64,000 nucleotides of DNA from [Lactobacillus] rogosae. GTDB lineage: Bacteria > Bacillota > Clostridia > Lachnospirales > Lachnospiraceae. A model generated the notes under the pieces. It worked only from the letters and a program-made list of their open reading frames with translations, ran no database searches and had not been told where the DNA came from. The position numbers were made by a program, and so were the translations under genes. Below, one piece after another: positions 43,138 to 52,600 of the stretch. The stretch spans positions 17,328-81,327 of the forward strand of contig FONU01000018.1 of NCBI GenBank assembly GCA_900112995.1, in the 5' to 3' direction. Positions within the stretch are counted from its first letter, which is position 1. Every line of letters starts with the position of its first letter.

Positions 43138-43887
43138 TTAAGTATTATTAGTAGCATTAGTGTTATCAGCACTTCTGGCATTCTCTTCCTTCACAGGAAA
43201 AAGAATTGCTGCCGCAAGTGAGATGATAACTGTTAATATAATAATTCGAGTTCCAGAGGAAATGCTGCTTATAACAGGGGCATAGCTGAATATACAGCTT
43301 ATAATCATTGATATTGCTACAACGCCTGCAATTATGTGATTTTTCCTTGCCGGAGGAATTATTATTGCAATGAACATTCCGTATAATCCGACACTTAATG
43401 CACTTACAATATTAGCTGGAAGTATATTTCCAAACAGCACGCCGAAGTATGTTCCAAGAACCCACGCGGGTGAGGCTACAAGAACCATTCCGTACATATA
43501 TGCGGGGTTGAGTTTTTCAGGAACAGATACTGTCAGTCCGAATATCTCATCAGTAACGAACAATCCCATAATAAGTCTGTGAAAAAATGGCATTTTATTA
43601 TCTAATTTCTGGCTTAAGGCACACGACATAAGAAAATATCGTGCATTAATTATAAGTTCCATAACAGCAATCTCTGTATATGCAGCAAGTGCCGCAATAA
43701 GTGTAAATCCGGCAAACTCACCAGCAGAAGCGTGGCATGTTATGCTTGCAAGGGCAGCCTGTAAGGCGGTTAGTCCCGCATTCTTAGCGGCAATTCCCAA
43801 CGTAAAAGAAACAGCAAGGTAGCCAAGTGCTATAGGCATACCGTTGTGAATTCCTTTTTTTAACCAATAAGAGGTTGAATTATTCAT
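43138..43887 (-). CDS. azlC: AzlC, large subunit of branched-chain amino acid exporter
   Basis: A 249-residue membrane protein with about seven helices. GMPIALGYLAVSFTLGIAA, INARYFLMSCALSQKL and LFVTDEIFGLTV are AzlC signatures. The start at 43887 (MNNSTSYWLKKG) has TTGGAGAAT upstream; the longer frame from 43932 is not supported. A possible minus-strand TTGACA is the complement of 44000-44005. Confidence 0.93.
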   Translation of the reverse strand: MNNSTSYWLKKGIHNGMPIALGYLAVSFTLGIAAKNAGLTALQAALASITCHASAGEFAGFTLIAALAAYTEIAVMELIINARYFLMSCALSQKLDNKMPFFHRLIMGLFVTDEIFGLTVSVPEKLNPAYMYGMVLVASPAWVLGTYFGVLFGNILPANIVSALSVGLYGMFIAIIIPPARKNHIIAGVVAISMIISCIFSYAPVISSISSGTRIIILTVIISLAAAILFPVKEENARSADNTNATNNT

Positions 43888-44130
43888 ATATTCTCCAATC
43901 TTGCAAAATAATATAAAAATTGCAATAGACATTAAAGCTTATGCAAACCACTATGATACAACAAATGCTATATTTTTACAATGTTTTCATCTGGTGCAAT
44001 GTCAAAAGTTTAACAAATATACAAAAATGGATATGCTATTTTAGCAAAAGTATTTGAAAATCAACTTACATTTGTGCATATATTACAAAAATATTATCAG
44101 AAATTTATAAAGTTTTGATAATTGATTATA

Positions 44131-44152
44131 AACCGGTATACTGGTATACTGC
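44131..44152 (+). promoter_or_regulatory. GGTATACT direct repeat overlapping a candidate promoter of the TRAP operon
   Basis: GGTATACT occurs twice in a row (44135-44142 and 44143-44150). TTGATA at 44115-44120 is 16 bases before the first TATACT, so the repeat overlaps a -10 element. ACTGGTATACT half sites resemble the TGGTATACCA-type palindromes bound by FCD-class GntR regulators of sugar-acid operons. The rest of the 43888-44256 gap is AT-rich leader. Confidence 0.4.
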
Positions 44153-44256
44153 AAGTGCCAAAGGAAATGACAAATAAGTAACAAACAGGAAAATTTAACA
44201 AGTATCTAAAAAGCTAACAAGTAAACAAAATATTTAATTCACAGGAGGATTTAATT

Positions 44257-44952
44257 ATGAACACAACATTTGCTTTAGGAAACGGATTAAAGGTAATCGA
44301 TCTTACAAAGCCATTAGACCCAAAGACAGAGTCAAGAAGATGCCACCTTATCAGATATAACACAGGCGGACCAATTCCTGATTTCCACACAGCAATGGAT
44401 CTTACAAGCCACTTAGGAACACATTGCGAGTGTCCTTATCATCACGATGACAACTGGCCATCAGTTGCTGAACTTCCACTTACAACATTTATGGGAAGAG
44501 CAATATATGTTGACTTCAAGGATACACTTCCTCACAGAAAGCACATCAGTGCGGCAGACCTTGACAAGGCAACAGAAGGCTGGGTAAAGGAAGGTGATAT
44601 TCTTATCATCGACTCATCTTACAAGCTTGACCCATTCACACCTGATACTAATACAGACAAGGATCAGAGATTATTAGTAAATGGTGAGACAGCACAGTGG
44701 TGTGTAGACCACAAGATTAAGTGTGTAGGCTTCGGTGATGGTGTTTCAATTGAGAACTGCAACGAAGATGTTAAGCCTTTCCACGACATCTGTATGGCAG
44801 AGAACATCGTATTCCTTGAAGTATTAAAGAACCTTGATAAGCTTTCACAGGATACATTCTTTATGTCATACTCACCACTTCCAATATATGGCTTGGATTC
44901 TTGCCCAATCAGAGCTTATGCTATTGAAGGTCTTGCAGAATTCACCCGCTAA
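44257..44952 (+). CDS. Cyclase family protein (kynurenine formamidase-like metal hydrolase)
   Basis: A 231-residue protein of the cyclase/KynB family. The metal motif reads HLGTHCECPYH, matching HxGTHxDxPxH but with Glu in place of Asp. Members hydrolyse amides or lactone-like bonds; the substrate here is unknown. The codons are rich in AAC, GAC, CAC and ATC compared with neighbours, a sign of high expression. AGGAGG lies before ATG 44257. It is first in a set of six co-directional genes ending in a TRAP transporter, although 216 bases and a hairpin separate it from the second. Confidence 0.88.
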   Translation: MNTTFALGNGLKVIDLTKPLDPKTESRRCHLIRYNTGGPIPDFHTAMDLTSHLGTHCECPYHHDDNWPSVAELPLTTFMGRAIYVDFKDTLPHRKHISAADLDKATEGWVKEGDILIIDSSYKLDPFTPDTNTDKDQRLLVNGETAQWCVDHKIKCVGFGDGVSIENCNEDVKPFHDICMAENIVFLEVLKNLDKLSQDTFFMSYSPLPIYGLDSCPIRAYAIEGLAEFTR

Positions 44953-44984
44953 TCAGTGAAAAATGTATTTAACATAATATAATA

Positions 44985-45014
44985 TGCTGGCGGTCTTAAG
45001 GGCTGCCGGCAGCA
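44985..45014 (+). other. Hairpin after the cyclase gene
   Basis: GCTG/CAGC and CGG/CCG form an imperfect hairpin (44986-45013) without a T-run. It may protect the 3' end of the cyclase message or weaken read-through into the next genes. Confidence 0.3.
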
Positions 45015-45018
45015 ATAG

Positions 45019-45090
45019 AAATAATAAAAAAATATTTATTACCGCAATAGCAAAAATAATAAATAAAGAAAAATATTTATTACGGTAATA
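45019..45090. repeat. Imperfect 41-bp tandem repeat in the leader of the reductase gene
   Basis: AAATATTTATTAC occurs at 45030-45042 and again at 45071-45083, each followed by a CG-containing tail ending AATA, in a stretch made almost wholly of A and T. Confidence 0.5.
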
Positions 45091-45168
45091 ATAAACAGAT
45101 AAAAGAAGAATATTTTAAGAAGAAATAATATTTAAGATAACAAAAATGTGAAGAAATGGAGGCATACT

Positions 45169-46095
45169 ATGAAGATAGCGGTACTTGGAGCTGGTGCCAT
45201 GGGTTCTATATATGGTGGACATCTTTCTACTAACAATGATGTATATATGATTGATAAGAAGGCAGAACTTGTAGATAAGATTAATGCAGACGGATTAAAG
45301 TTATTTGAGAATGATACAGATGTAATATATCACCCAGCAGCATTACTTAGTAGTGAAGGAATAGGTGAAGTAGATTTAGTAATTATATTTGTAAAGGCTT
45401 TATATTCAAGAGCAGCACTTATGGAGAATAAGGGAATAATAGGAGATAACACATATGTAATGACTCTTCAGAATGGTGCAGGCCACGAAGACATTATCTT
45501 GGAATTTGTTCCTAAGGAAAGAATTATCATAGGTACAACAGAAGATAATGGAGCAATCCTTGGTGACGGATATGTAAGAAGAGGCGGCAAGGGCAAGACC
45601 AATATCGGTATGCTTGTTGAAGATTCACAGCATATGCTTGACAAAGTTAAGGTCTGTCTTGACTCTTGTGGATTTGATACACACATTTATGATAATATCC
45701 AGCAGCTTATATGGGACAAGCTGTTTACTAATGTTTCACTTAGTGTTCTTACAGGAGTTCTTCAGGTTCCAATCGGATTTATCGCAACAGATGAATATGC
45801 ATGGAATATGACAGTTATTCTTATAAAAGAGGCAATGCAGGTAGCTAAAGCTATGGGGCTTGAGTTTAATGAAGAAGAGATGATTGAACGGGTAAGAAAT
45901 ACATCTCTTAATTCTCCAGAAGGAAGAACATCTATATATGCAGACCTTAAGGCAGGAAGGCTTACGGAGGTTAATACAATCAGCGGTGCGGTAGTTAAGG
46001 CTGGTGACAGATTGGGAGTTCCAGTTCCATCACATAAGATGATTGTTAATATGGTTCATGCAATGGAGAACAAAAGCAAGAATAATGTAGAATAG
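45169..46095 (+). CDS. Ketopantoate reductase family oxidoreductase
   Basis: A 308-residue NADP-dependent reductase of the ApbA/PanE family. VLGAGAMGSIYGGHL is the nucleotide loop, LQNGAGHED the middle motif, IWDKLFTN holds the catalytic lysine, and TEVNTISGAVV the conserved glutamate. The second active-site asparagine of true ketopantoate reductases is a serine here (NVSLSVLT), so pantothenate synthesis is doubtful. Its place among cyclase, YhcH and TRAP genes suggests reduction of a 2-keto acid in a catabolic route. ATG 45169 has GGAGG six bases upstream. Confidence 0.87.
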   Translation: MKIAVLGAGAMGSIYGGHLSTNNDVYMIDKKAELVDKINADGLKLFENDTDVIYHPAALLSSEGIGEVDLVIIFVKALYSRAALMENKGIIGDNTYVMTLQNGAGHEDIILEFVPKERIIIGTTEDNGAILGDGYVRRGGKGKTNIGMLVEDSQHMLDKVKVCLDSCGFDTHIYDNIQQLIWDKLFTNVSLSVLTGVLQVPIGFIATDEYAWNMTVILIKEAMQVAKAMGLEFNEEEMIERVRNTSLNSPEGRTSIYADLKAGRLTEVNTISGAVVKAGDRLGVPVPSHKMIVNMVHAMENKSKNNVE

Positions 46096-46150
46096 AATAT
46101 AAATGTATATATTATAGAATTTCATATTTATAATAGAAGGGAGTTTTGTT

Positions 46151-46618
46151 ATGATATTTTCATCAATTCATACAAAGGATGATTTTAAGAATTATCCAGC
46201 AGCAGTACAAAGAGCAATAGAATATTTAAAGAACAATGATTTTACTAAAATGGAAACAGGCGTATATGAGATAGAAGGAAAGCTTATGTATGCACAGGTA
46301 TTCGACGCTGAGACAGAACCATTAGAGGCAAGAAAGCCGGAATACCACGAGAAATATCTTGATGTACAGTTCCTTGTAACAGGAAGGGAAAAGTTAGGCT
46401 TCACACCAGATACAGGTAACTACGAAGTGGCAGAAAGATATGATGAGAGAGATCTTATATTTGTTAAAGATGTAGAAAATGAAGGCTTTATCACATCAAC
46501 ACCTGGCTGCTTCTGTGTATTCTTCCCTACAGATATTCACAGACCACAGGTTGCAGATGGAGAGCCTATGAAGGTAAGAAAAGTTGTAGTTAAAGTAAGT
46601 GTAGAACTTTTAAAGTAA
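46151..46618 (+). CDS. YhcH/YjgK/YiaL family protein
   Basis: A 155-residue cupin-like protein. YHEKYLDVQFLVTGREKLGF and PGCFCVFFPTDIHRPQVADG (metal-site His) are family hallmarks. Relatives are found in sialic acid, gulonate and other sugar-acid operons and may act as sugar isomerases/epimerases. AGAAGGGAG precedes ATG 46151. It lies between the reductase and the TRAP genes with short gaps. Confidence 0.92.
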   Translation: MIFSSIHTKDDFKNYPAAVQRAIEYLKNNDFTKMETGVYEIEGKLMYAQVFDAETEPLEARKPEYHEKYLDVQFLVTGREKLGFTPDTGNYEVAERYDERDLIFVKDVENEGFITSTPGCFCVFFPTDIHRPQVADGEPMKVRKVVVKVSVELLK

Positions 46619-46655
46619 TTCACTTGTATGCAAAAGCATAAGAATGGAGGATTTT

Positions 46656-47666
46656 ATGGGTAAAAAATTGATGGCATTATTATTATGCGTATGTTTAATG
46701 GCCAGCTTTACACTTACGGGATGCGGAAGTAAAAGTGCAGATGGTCAGGAAGTTAAGGTTATCAGAGTAGCATTTAACCAGAATGAAAATCACCCACAGT
46801 ATAAAGCTATGAAGGAGCTTGGTGAGAAGTTCGAGAAAGCTACTAATGGCAGATACAAAATGACTATATATGCTAACGGTGTACTTGGTGAGCAGGGTTC
46901 TATGGCAGAATTCATCAGAACTGGTGCACTTGATATGGCTATAGTACCATGTTCAGTTCCAGAAGGATATGATTCTAACTTTGCTATTGTCGGTGCACCT
47001 TATCTTTATCAGGATATGGATCATTTAAGAAGAGCAACAGAATCAGGGGTATTTACAGACCTTTTCAAGTCAACAAGAAAGTACAATTTTGAAGTCCTTA
47101 CAATATATACAGCAGGTGAAAGAAATATATATGCTGACAAGCCTATCAACTCAGCAGATGATCTTAAGGGTATGATTGTAAGAGTAAATGATAGTACAAC
47201 ATATCTTAATATGGTTAAGTATATGGGTGGTACAGGTACAGCAATGTCACAGTCAGAAGTGTATACAGCACTTCAGCAGGGTGTAATTGATGCAGGTGAG
47301 AACAGTGAGCTTGTATATTCAGATTTCAAGCATTATGAAGTAGCTAAATATTACTCATATACAAGACATATTGTTCACCCTGATGTAGTTGTAGCAAGTA
47401 CTAATTTCCTTGACAGCATGTCAGAAGAAGACAGAGCAATATTTGATAAGCTTGTAATGGAATCAACAGAATATGAATTTGATACATTTAAGGAAGCTGT
47501 TGAGGCAGGTAAGAAAGAAGCAGAAGAACACGGTGCAATCTTTGTATATCCGGATACTAACGAATTCAGGGAAAAATGCCAGCCATTACTTGATAGTATT
47601 GCTAACCAGTCAGATATGACAAAGGATATTTATAATAAAGTAGAAGCTTTAAGAGAGGAGAATTAA
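46656..47666 (+). CDS. dctP: TRAP transporter solute-binding lipoprotein (DctP family)
   Basis: A 336-residue DctP-type binding protein. The signal MGKKLMALLLCVCLMASFTLTG ends at a lipobox Cys (TGCGSKS), so it is lipid-anchored, as expected in a Gram-positive. Family marks are EKFEKATNGRYKMTIYANG, and GMIVRVNDSTTYLNMVKYMGGT with the ligand-binding Arg. The organic-acid ligand is not defined. ATG 46656 has GGAGG five bases upstream. The stop is one base before dctQ. Confidence 0.93.
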   Translation: MGKKLMALLLCVCLMASFTLTGCGSKSADGQEVKVIRVAFNQNENHPQYKAMKELGEKFEKATNGRYKMTIYANGVLGEQGSMAEFIRTGALDMAIVPCSVPEGYDSNFAIVGAPYLYQDMDHLRRATESGVFTDLFKSTRKYNFEVLTIYTAGERNIYADKPINSADDLKGMIVRVNDSTTYLNMVKYMGGTGTAMSQSEVYTALQQGVIDAGENSELVYSDFKHYEVAKYYSYTRHIVHPDVVVASTNFLDSMSEEDRAIFDKLVMESTEYEFDTFKEAVEAGKKEAEEHGAIFVYPDTNEFREKCQPLLDSIANQSDMTKDIYNKVEALREEN

Positions 47667-47667
47667 T

Positions 47668-48141
47668 ATGAAGACAGTAAAAAATATATTAGATAAAGTA
47701 ACTTCGTATGCAAGTGTATTCATATTTATAATGATGGTACTTATGGTAACTTATCAGGTTGTTGCCAGATACATTTTCTCAGCTCCAAGCAGTGTAACAG
47801 AAATACTTACAAGATATTCATTTGTATGGTTAATAATCATATCTGCAACATATATGTTTGGACAGAGAGAGCACATTAATATTGCAGTAGTAAAAGATAA
47901 GCTTCCTAAGAAAGCTAAGAGAATCGTCAATATAATAATTGAATGTGTAACAATCGCATTTGCTGGTCTTATAATGGTATTTGGTGGTTTTAAGATTACA
48001 CATATGAATTTCGTACAGTTTGACTCAATCTTGCATATTCCAACAGGTATTATATATTCAATTATTCCAATATGCGGTGTAATAATTATCTTTTACAGCA
48101 TATACAATATCGGACTTGAACTTAAAAAAGATGAAGCATAA
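47668..48141 (+). CDS. dctQ: TRAP transporter small permease (DctQ family)
   Basis: A 157-residue protein with four membrane helices. VARYIFSAPSSVTEILTRYSFVWLIIISATYMFGQREHI carries the typical R-x-x-F and W-L-I pattern (positions about 34-75). It forms the membrane complex with DctM, encoded 42 bases downstream. Confidence 0.92.
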   Translation: MKTVKNILDKVTSYASVFIFIMMVLMVTYQVVARYIFSAPSSVTEILTRYSFVWLIIISATYMFGQREHINIAVVKDKLPKKAKRIVNIIIECVTIAFAGLIMVFGGFKITHMNFVQFDSILHIPTGIIYSIIPICGVIIIFYSIYNIGLELKKDEA

Positions 48142-48183
48142 AGGTACGCAATGCACATAAGTGCATAGAAATGAGAGGTATAT

Positions 48184-49488
48184 ATGAGTATAGCATTACA
48201 GGTAGCCTTAGTAATGGTTACAATACTGGTTGTACTGCTTGTTATCGGCGCTCCAATCGGTGTAGCAATTGGTATGTCATCAGCAGTATCAATGATATGT
48301 ATGATTCCAGCAGATGTTTCATTTGCAACTTCTGCTCAGAGAATATTTGCGGGTTCTAATTCATTCTCGCTTATAGCAATTCCATTCTTCATTCTGGCAG
48401 GTAATATAATGAATAATGGTGGTATAGCAACAAGACTTGTTAATTGTGCCAAGGTAATCAGTGGACGTATGCCAGGTGCACTTGCACAGTCAAATGTAGT
48501 AGCTAATATGTTATTCGGAGCTATATCAGGTTCTGGTGCAGCAGCAGCCGCTGCTATGGGTGGTACAATCGGACCACTTGAAGAAAAAGAAGGATATGAC
48601 AAGAACTACAGTACAGCAGTAAACGTAGCATCTGCTCCAGTAGGTATGTTAATTCCACCAAGTAACACAATGATCGTATATTCAAGTGTTGCAGGAAGCG
48701 TATCAATCGCAGCACTCTTTATGGCAGGTTATATTCCAGGTCTTCTCTGGGGTGGTGCAGTTATGATACTTGCAGGAATTATGGCTAAGAAGCGTGGTTA
48801 TCAGGCAGAGCAGAGAGTTCCAGTTAAGGTTGCTCTTAAGACATTCTGGCAGGCAATCCCAAGCCTTTTACTTATCGTAATCGTAATCGGAGGTATCCTT
48901 GGTGGTATCTTCACAGCAACAGAAGGTTCTGCTATCGCAGTAGTATATGCAACCGTATTATCACTTATATATAAGGCTTTCAAGATTAAAGACATTCCAA
49001 GAATTGTCCTTGAAGCAGCTAAGACAACAGGTATCATTACATTTATGATCGGACTTTCATCAATTATGTCATGGGCTATGGCATTTACAGGAATTCCAGA
49101 TATGATAGCAAATGCAATCCTTGGTCTTACAACTAATAAGTATCTTATCTTACTTCTTATCAATGTATTATTACTTGTAGTTGGTACATTTATGGACGTA
49201 ACACCAGCGATACTTATCTTCACACCAATTTTATTACCAATCTGTAAGTCATTCGGAATGGATCCAATTCACTTTGGTATCTTACTCTGCTTCAACTTAT
49301 CAATTGGTACAATAACACCACCTGTAGGAACAATTCTCTTTACAGGCTGCCGAGTTGGTGGAACTACAATCGAAAGCGTAATAAAGACATTGCTTCCATA
49401 CTTTGCAATAATACTTATTGCCCTCTTGCTTGTAACTTATATACCAATGCTTTCAATGTTCCTTCCTAAGGTACTTGGACTTGTATAA
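48184..49488 (+). CDS. dctM: TRAP transporter large permease (DctM family)
   Basis: A 434-residue membrane protein with about twelve helices. AIPFFILAGNIMNNGGIATRL, SGSGAAAAAAMGG, IPPSNTMIVYSSVAG and ITPPVGTILFTGC are DctM signatures at the sodium/substrate path. GAGAGGT precedes ATG 48184. It is the last gene of the operon and a terminator follows at 49609. Confidence 0.95.
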   Translation: MSIALQVALVMVTILVVLLVIGAPIGVAIGMSSAVSMICMIPADVSFATSAQRIFAGSNSFSLIAIPFFILAGNIMNNGGIATRLVNCAKVISGRMPGALAQSNVVANMLFGAISGSGAAAAAAMGGTIGPLEEKEGYDKNYSTAVNVASAPVGMLIPPSNTMIVYSSVAGSVSIAALFMAGYIPGLLWGGAVMILAGIMAKKRGYQAEQRVPVKVALKTFWQAIPSLLLIVIVIGGILGGIFTATEGSAIAVVYATVLSLIYKAFKIKDIPRIVLEAAKTTGIITFMIGLSSIMSWAMAFTGIPDMIANAILGLTTNKYLILLLINVLLLVVGTFMDVTPAILIFTPILLPICKSFGMDPIHFGILLCFNLSIGTITPPVGTILFTGCRVGGTTIESVIKTLLPYFAIILIALLLVTYIPMLSMFLPKVLGLV

Positions 49489-49608
49489 ATAAAGGTATAT
49501 AGATAAAGAAAATGTGCTATTAACTTAAGAAAGAACAGCACTATTAATAACGATAAAATGTGGATATACACCACATTTATATAAACTTTTTTCCTAATAT
49601 TATGTATG

Positions 49609-49647
49609 GAAACCGTATTGGTCATATGGCTGATACGGTTTCTTTTT
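49609..49647 (+). terminator. Rho-independent terminator of the TRAP operon
   Basis: GAAACCGTAT (49609-49618) and ATACGGTTTC (49633-49642) pair perfectly around a 14-base loop, followed by TTTTT. Confidence 0.88.
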
Positions 49648-49696
49648 ACCATGAATTATGGTATGCTGTTAATAATAATTGTTATGGAGGGAGCAT

Positions 49697-52600
49697 ATGC
49701 CATTTACACATTTACACGTCCATACAGAGTATTCACTTCTGGACGGTTCAAGTAAAATAAAAGAGATAACTAAAAGAGCGGCAGAGCTTGGAATGGATAG
49801 TCTTGCGATAACAGACCATGGTGTTATGTACGGAGTTATTGATTTCTACAGGGCTGCAAAGGATGCAGGAATAAAGCCTATTCTTGGTTGTGAGGTGTAT
49901 GTTGCTCCGGGTTCAAGATTTGATAAGGAAGCAGGAACAGGTGATGATAAATATAACCACCTTGTTCTGTTAGCAGAGAATAACAAGGGTTACCAGAACC
50001 TGATGAAGATTGTATCAAGGGGCTTTACAGAAGGTTTTTATTATAAGCCAAGAGTTGATAAAGAAGTATTAAGGCAGTTTGGTGAGGGGATAATCGCATC
50101 AAGTGCCTGTCTTGCAGGAGAGGTTCAAAGATACCTCACAAGAGGAATGTATGAAGAAGCTAAGAAGGTAGCACTGGAATATCAGGATATATTTGGCAAG
50201 GGTAATTTCTTCCTTGAATTACAGGATCACGGAATTGCAGAACAGCATTATGTTAATCCACAGCTTTTAAGAATGTCTGAGGAGACAGGAATTGAACTTA
50301 TATGTACTAATGATGTGCATTATACATATGCAGATGATGCTGAGGCACACGATATACTGCTCTGTATACAGACAGGAAAGAAAGTTACAGATGAGAACAG
50401 AATGAGATATACAGGTGGACAGTATTATCTTAAATCACCGGAAGAAATGTCCGATTTATTCAAATATGCACCTCAGGCAATAGCCAATACAGAAAAGATT
50501 GCACAAAGATGTAATGTAGAGATAGAATTTGGAGTTACCAAGCTCCCTAAATTTGCAGTGCCAGATGGCTATACATCCTGGACATATCTTAATTATCTGT
50601 GTTACGAGGGACTTAAGAAAAGATATCCAAATCAGGCGGCAGATATATCTGTTGAGGATTTTGTCAGAAAGGCAGAAGAGGAAGCAGTTGAGGATAGAAA
50701 AGATGTAGTTATTAAGATTGCCAGGGATACTAATAATATATTTGAAAGATTGGCATATGAACTTTCAGTCATATATTCAATGGGATATGTAGATTATTTC
50801 CTTATTGTATGGGACTACATTAATTATGCTAAAAGGCACGATATACCGGTCGGTCCGGGAAGAGGTTCAGCGGCAGGAAGCATAGTATCTTACTGCCTTG
50901 AGATTACAGACCTTGACCCTATTAAATACAGCCTTATCTTTGAGCGTTTCTTAAATCCTGAACGTGTATCTATGCCCGATATTGACGTGGATTTCTGTTA
51001 TGAGAGAAGACAGGAAGTAATAGATTATGTAGTTGCCAAGTATGGTAAGGATTGTGTATCACAGATTGTTACATTTGGTACTATGGCAGCTAGGGCTGTT
51101 ATAAAGGACGTTGGAAGAGTGTTAGACCTTCCATATGCTATGGTTGATAATATTGCCAAGATGGTTCCAAGAGAGATTGGAATTACAATAGATAAAGCAA
51201 TTAATGAAAATCCAGACCTTAGAAATGAATATGAGAACAATGAGGCTGTAAGAGATTTAATTGATAAGAGTAAAAGGCTTGAGGGACTTCCACGGCACGC
51301 ATCTATGCACGCCGCAGGAGTTCTTATATGTGGAAAGCCAGTAGAAGATTATGTTCCGTTATCAACTGGATCTGACGGTGCAGTAGTTGCCCAATTTGTA
51401 ATGACAACGCTTGAAGAATTAGGACTTCTAAAAATGGATTTCCTTGGTCTTAGAACACTTACAGTTATTAAAGATGCAGAAAATCTTATTAAAAAGCACA
51501 ATAAGGACTTCTCTATAGATAAGATTGACTACACTGATAAAGGGGTATTTGATGCGATAAGTACAGGAAGATGTGATGGTATATTCCAGCTTGAAAGTGC
51601 AGGAATGAAGTCATTTATGAAGGAATTAAAACCTAGCAATCTGGAAGATCTGATAGCGGGTATATCATTATACAGACCAGGTCCTATGGACTTTATTCCA
51701 CAGTATATAGAAGGTAAGAATAACCAGCAAAATGTTACTTATGCCTGCCCACAGTTAGAACCAATTCTTAAACCAACCTATGGCTGTATTGTGTATCAGG
51801 AACAGGTTATGCAGATTGTACGAGATCTTGCTGGATATTCGTGGGGACGAAGTGACCTTGTCCGTAGAGCAATGTCTAAGAAAAAAGCATATGTTATGGA
51901 GCAGGAGCGTAAGAATTTCATATATGGCAATCCAGAAGAAGGTGTTAAGGGCTGTGTTAATAATGGTATAGATGAGACGGTTGCAGGAAAGATATATGAT
52001 GATATGATTGATTTTGCAAAGTATGCCTTCAATAAATCCCACGCTGCCTGCTATGCAGTTGTATCGTTCCAGACAGCATTTTTAAAGACATATTATCCAG
52101 TAGAATTTATGGCGGCACTTATGACATCAGTAATTGATAATACATCAAAGGTAGCGGGATATATATACGCCTGTAAGCAGATGAATATCAATATTCTTCC
52201 ACCAGATGTTAACGAGTCACAGATGGAATTCTCAGTAGATAATGGTGGCATACGTTTTGCAATGGCAGGAATTAAGTCACTTGGAAGACCGACAATCAAT
52301 GCAATTATAAATGAAAGAACAAGTAATGGTACTTTCACATCAATGCAGGATTTTATTAATCGTATGTCAGATGCACTTAATAAAAGGGCAGTAGAGAATT
52401 TTATTAAGGCGGGAGCATTTGATACCTTTGGTAACAAGAGGCGTGCGATGATGCTTGTGGCAGACAGTATGCTTGATAATGCGGTTAAGCAGAAGAAAGA
52501 TTCGATGTCTGGACAGATGTCACTGTTTGATTTTGTCGGCGAGGAAGAAAAGAAAGATTATGAGATAAAAGTTCCGGATGTTACGGAATACACTAAGGAA

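Noticed and set aside
45169..46095. Assignment as panE for pantothenate synthesis
   Set aside because: One active-site asparagine is replaced by serine and the gene lies in a TRAP catabolic-looking operon.
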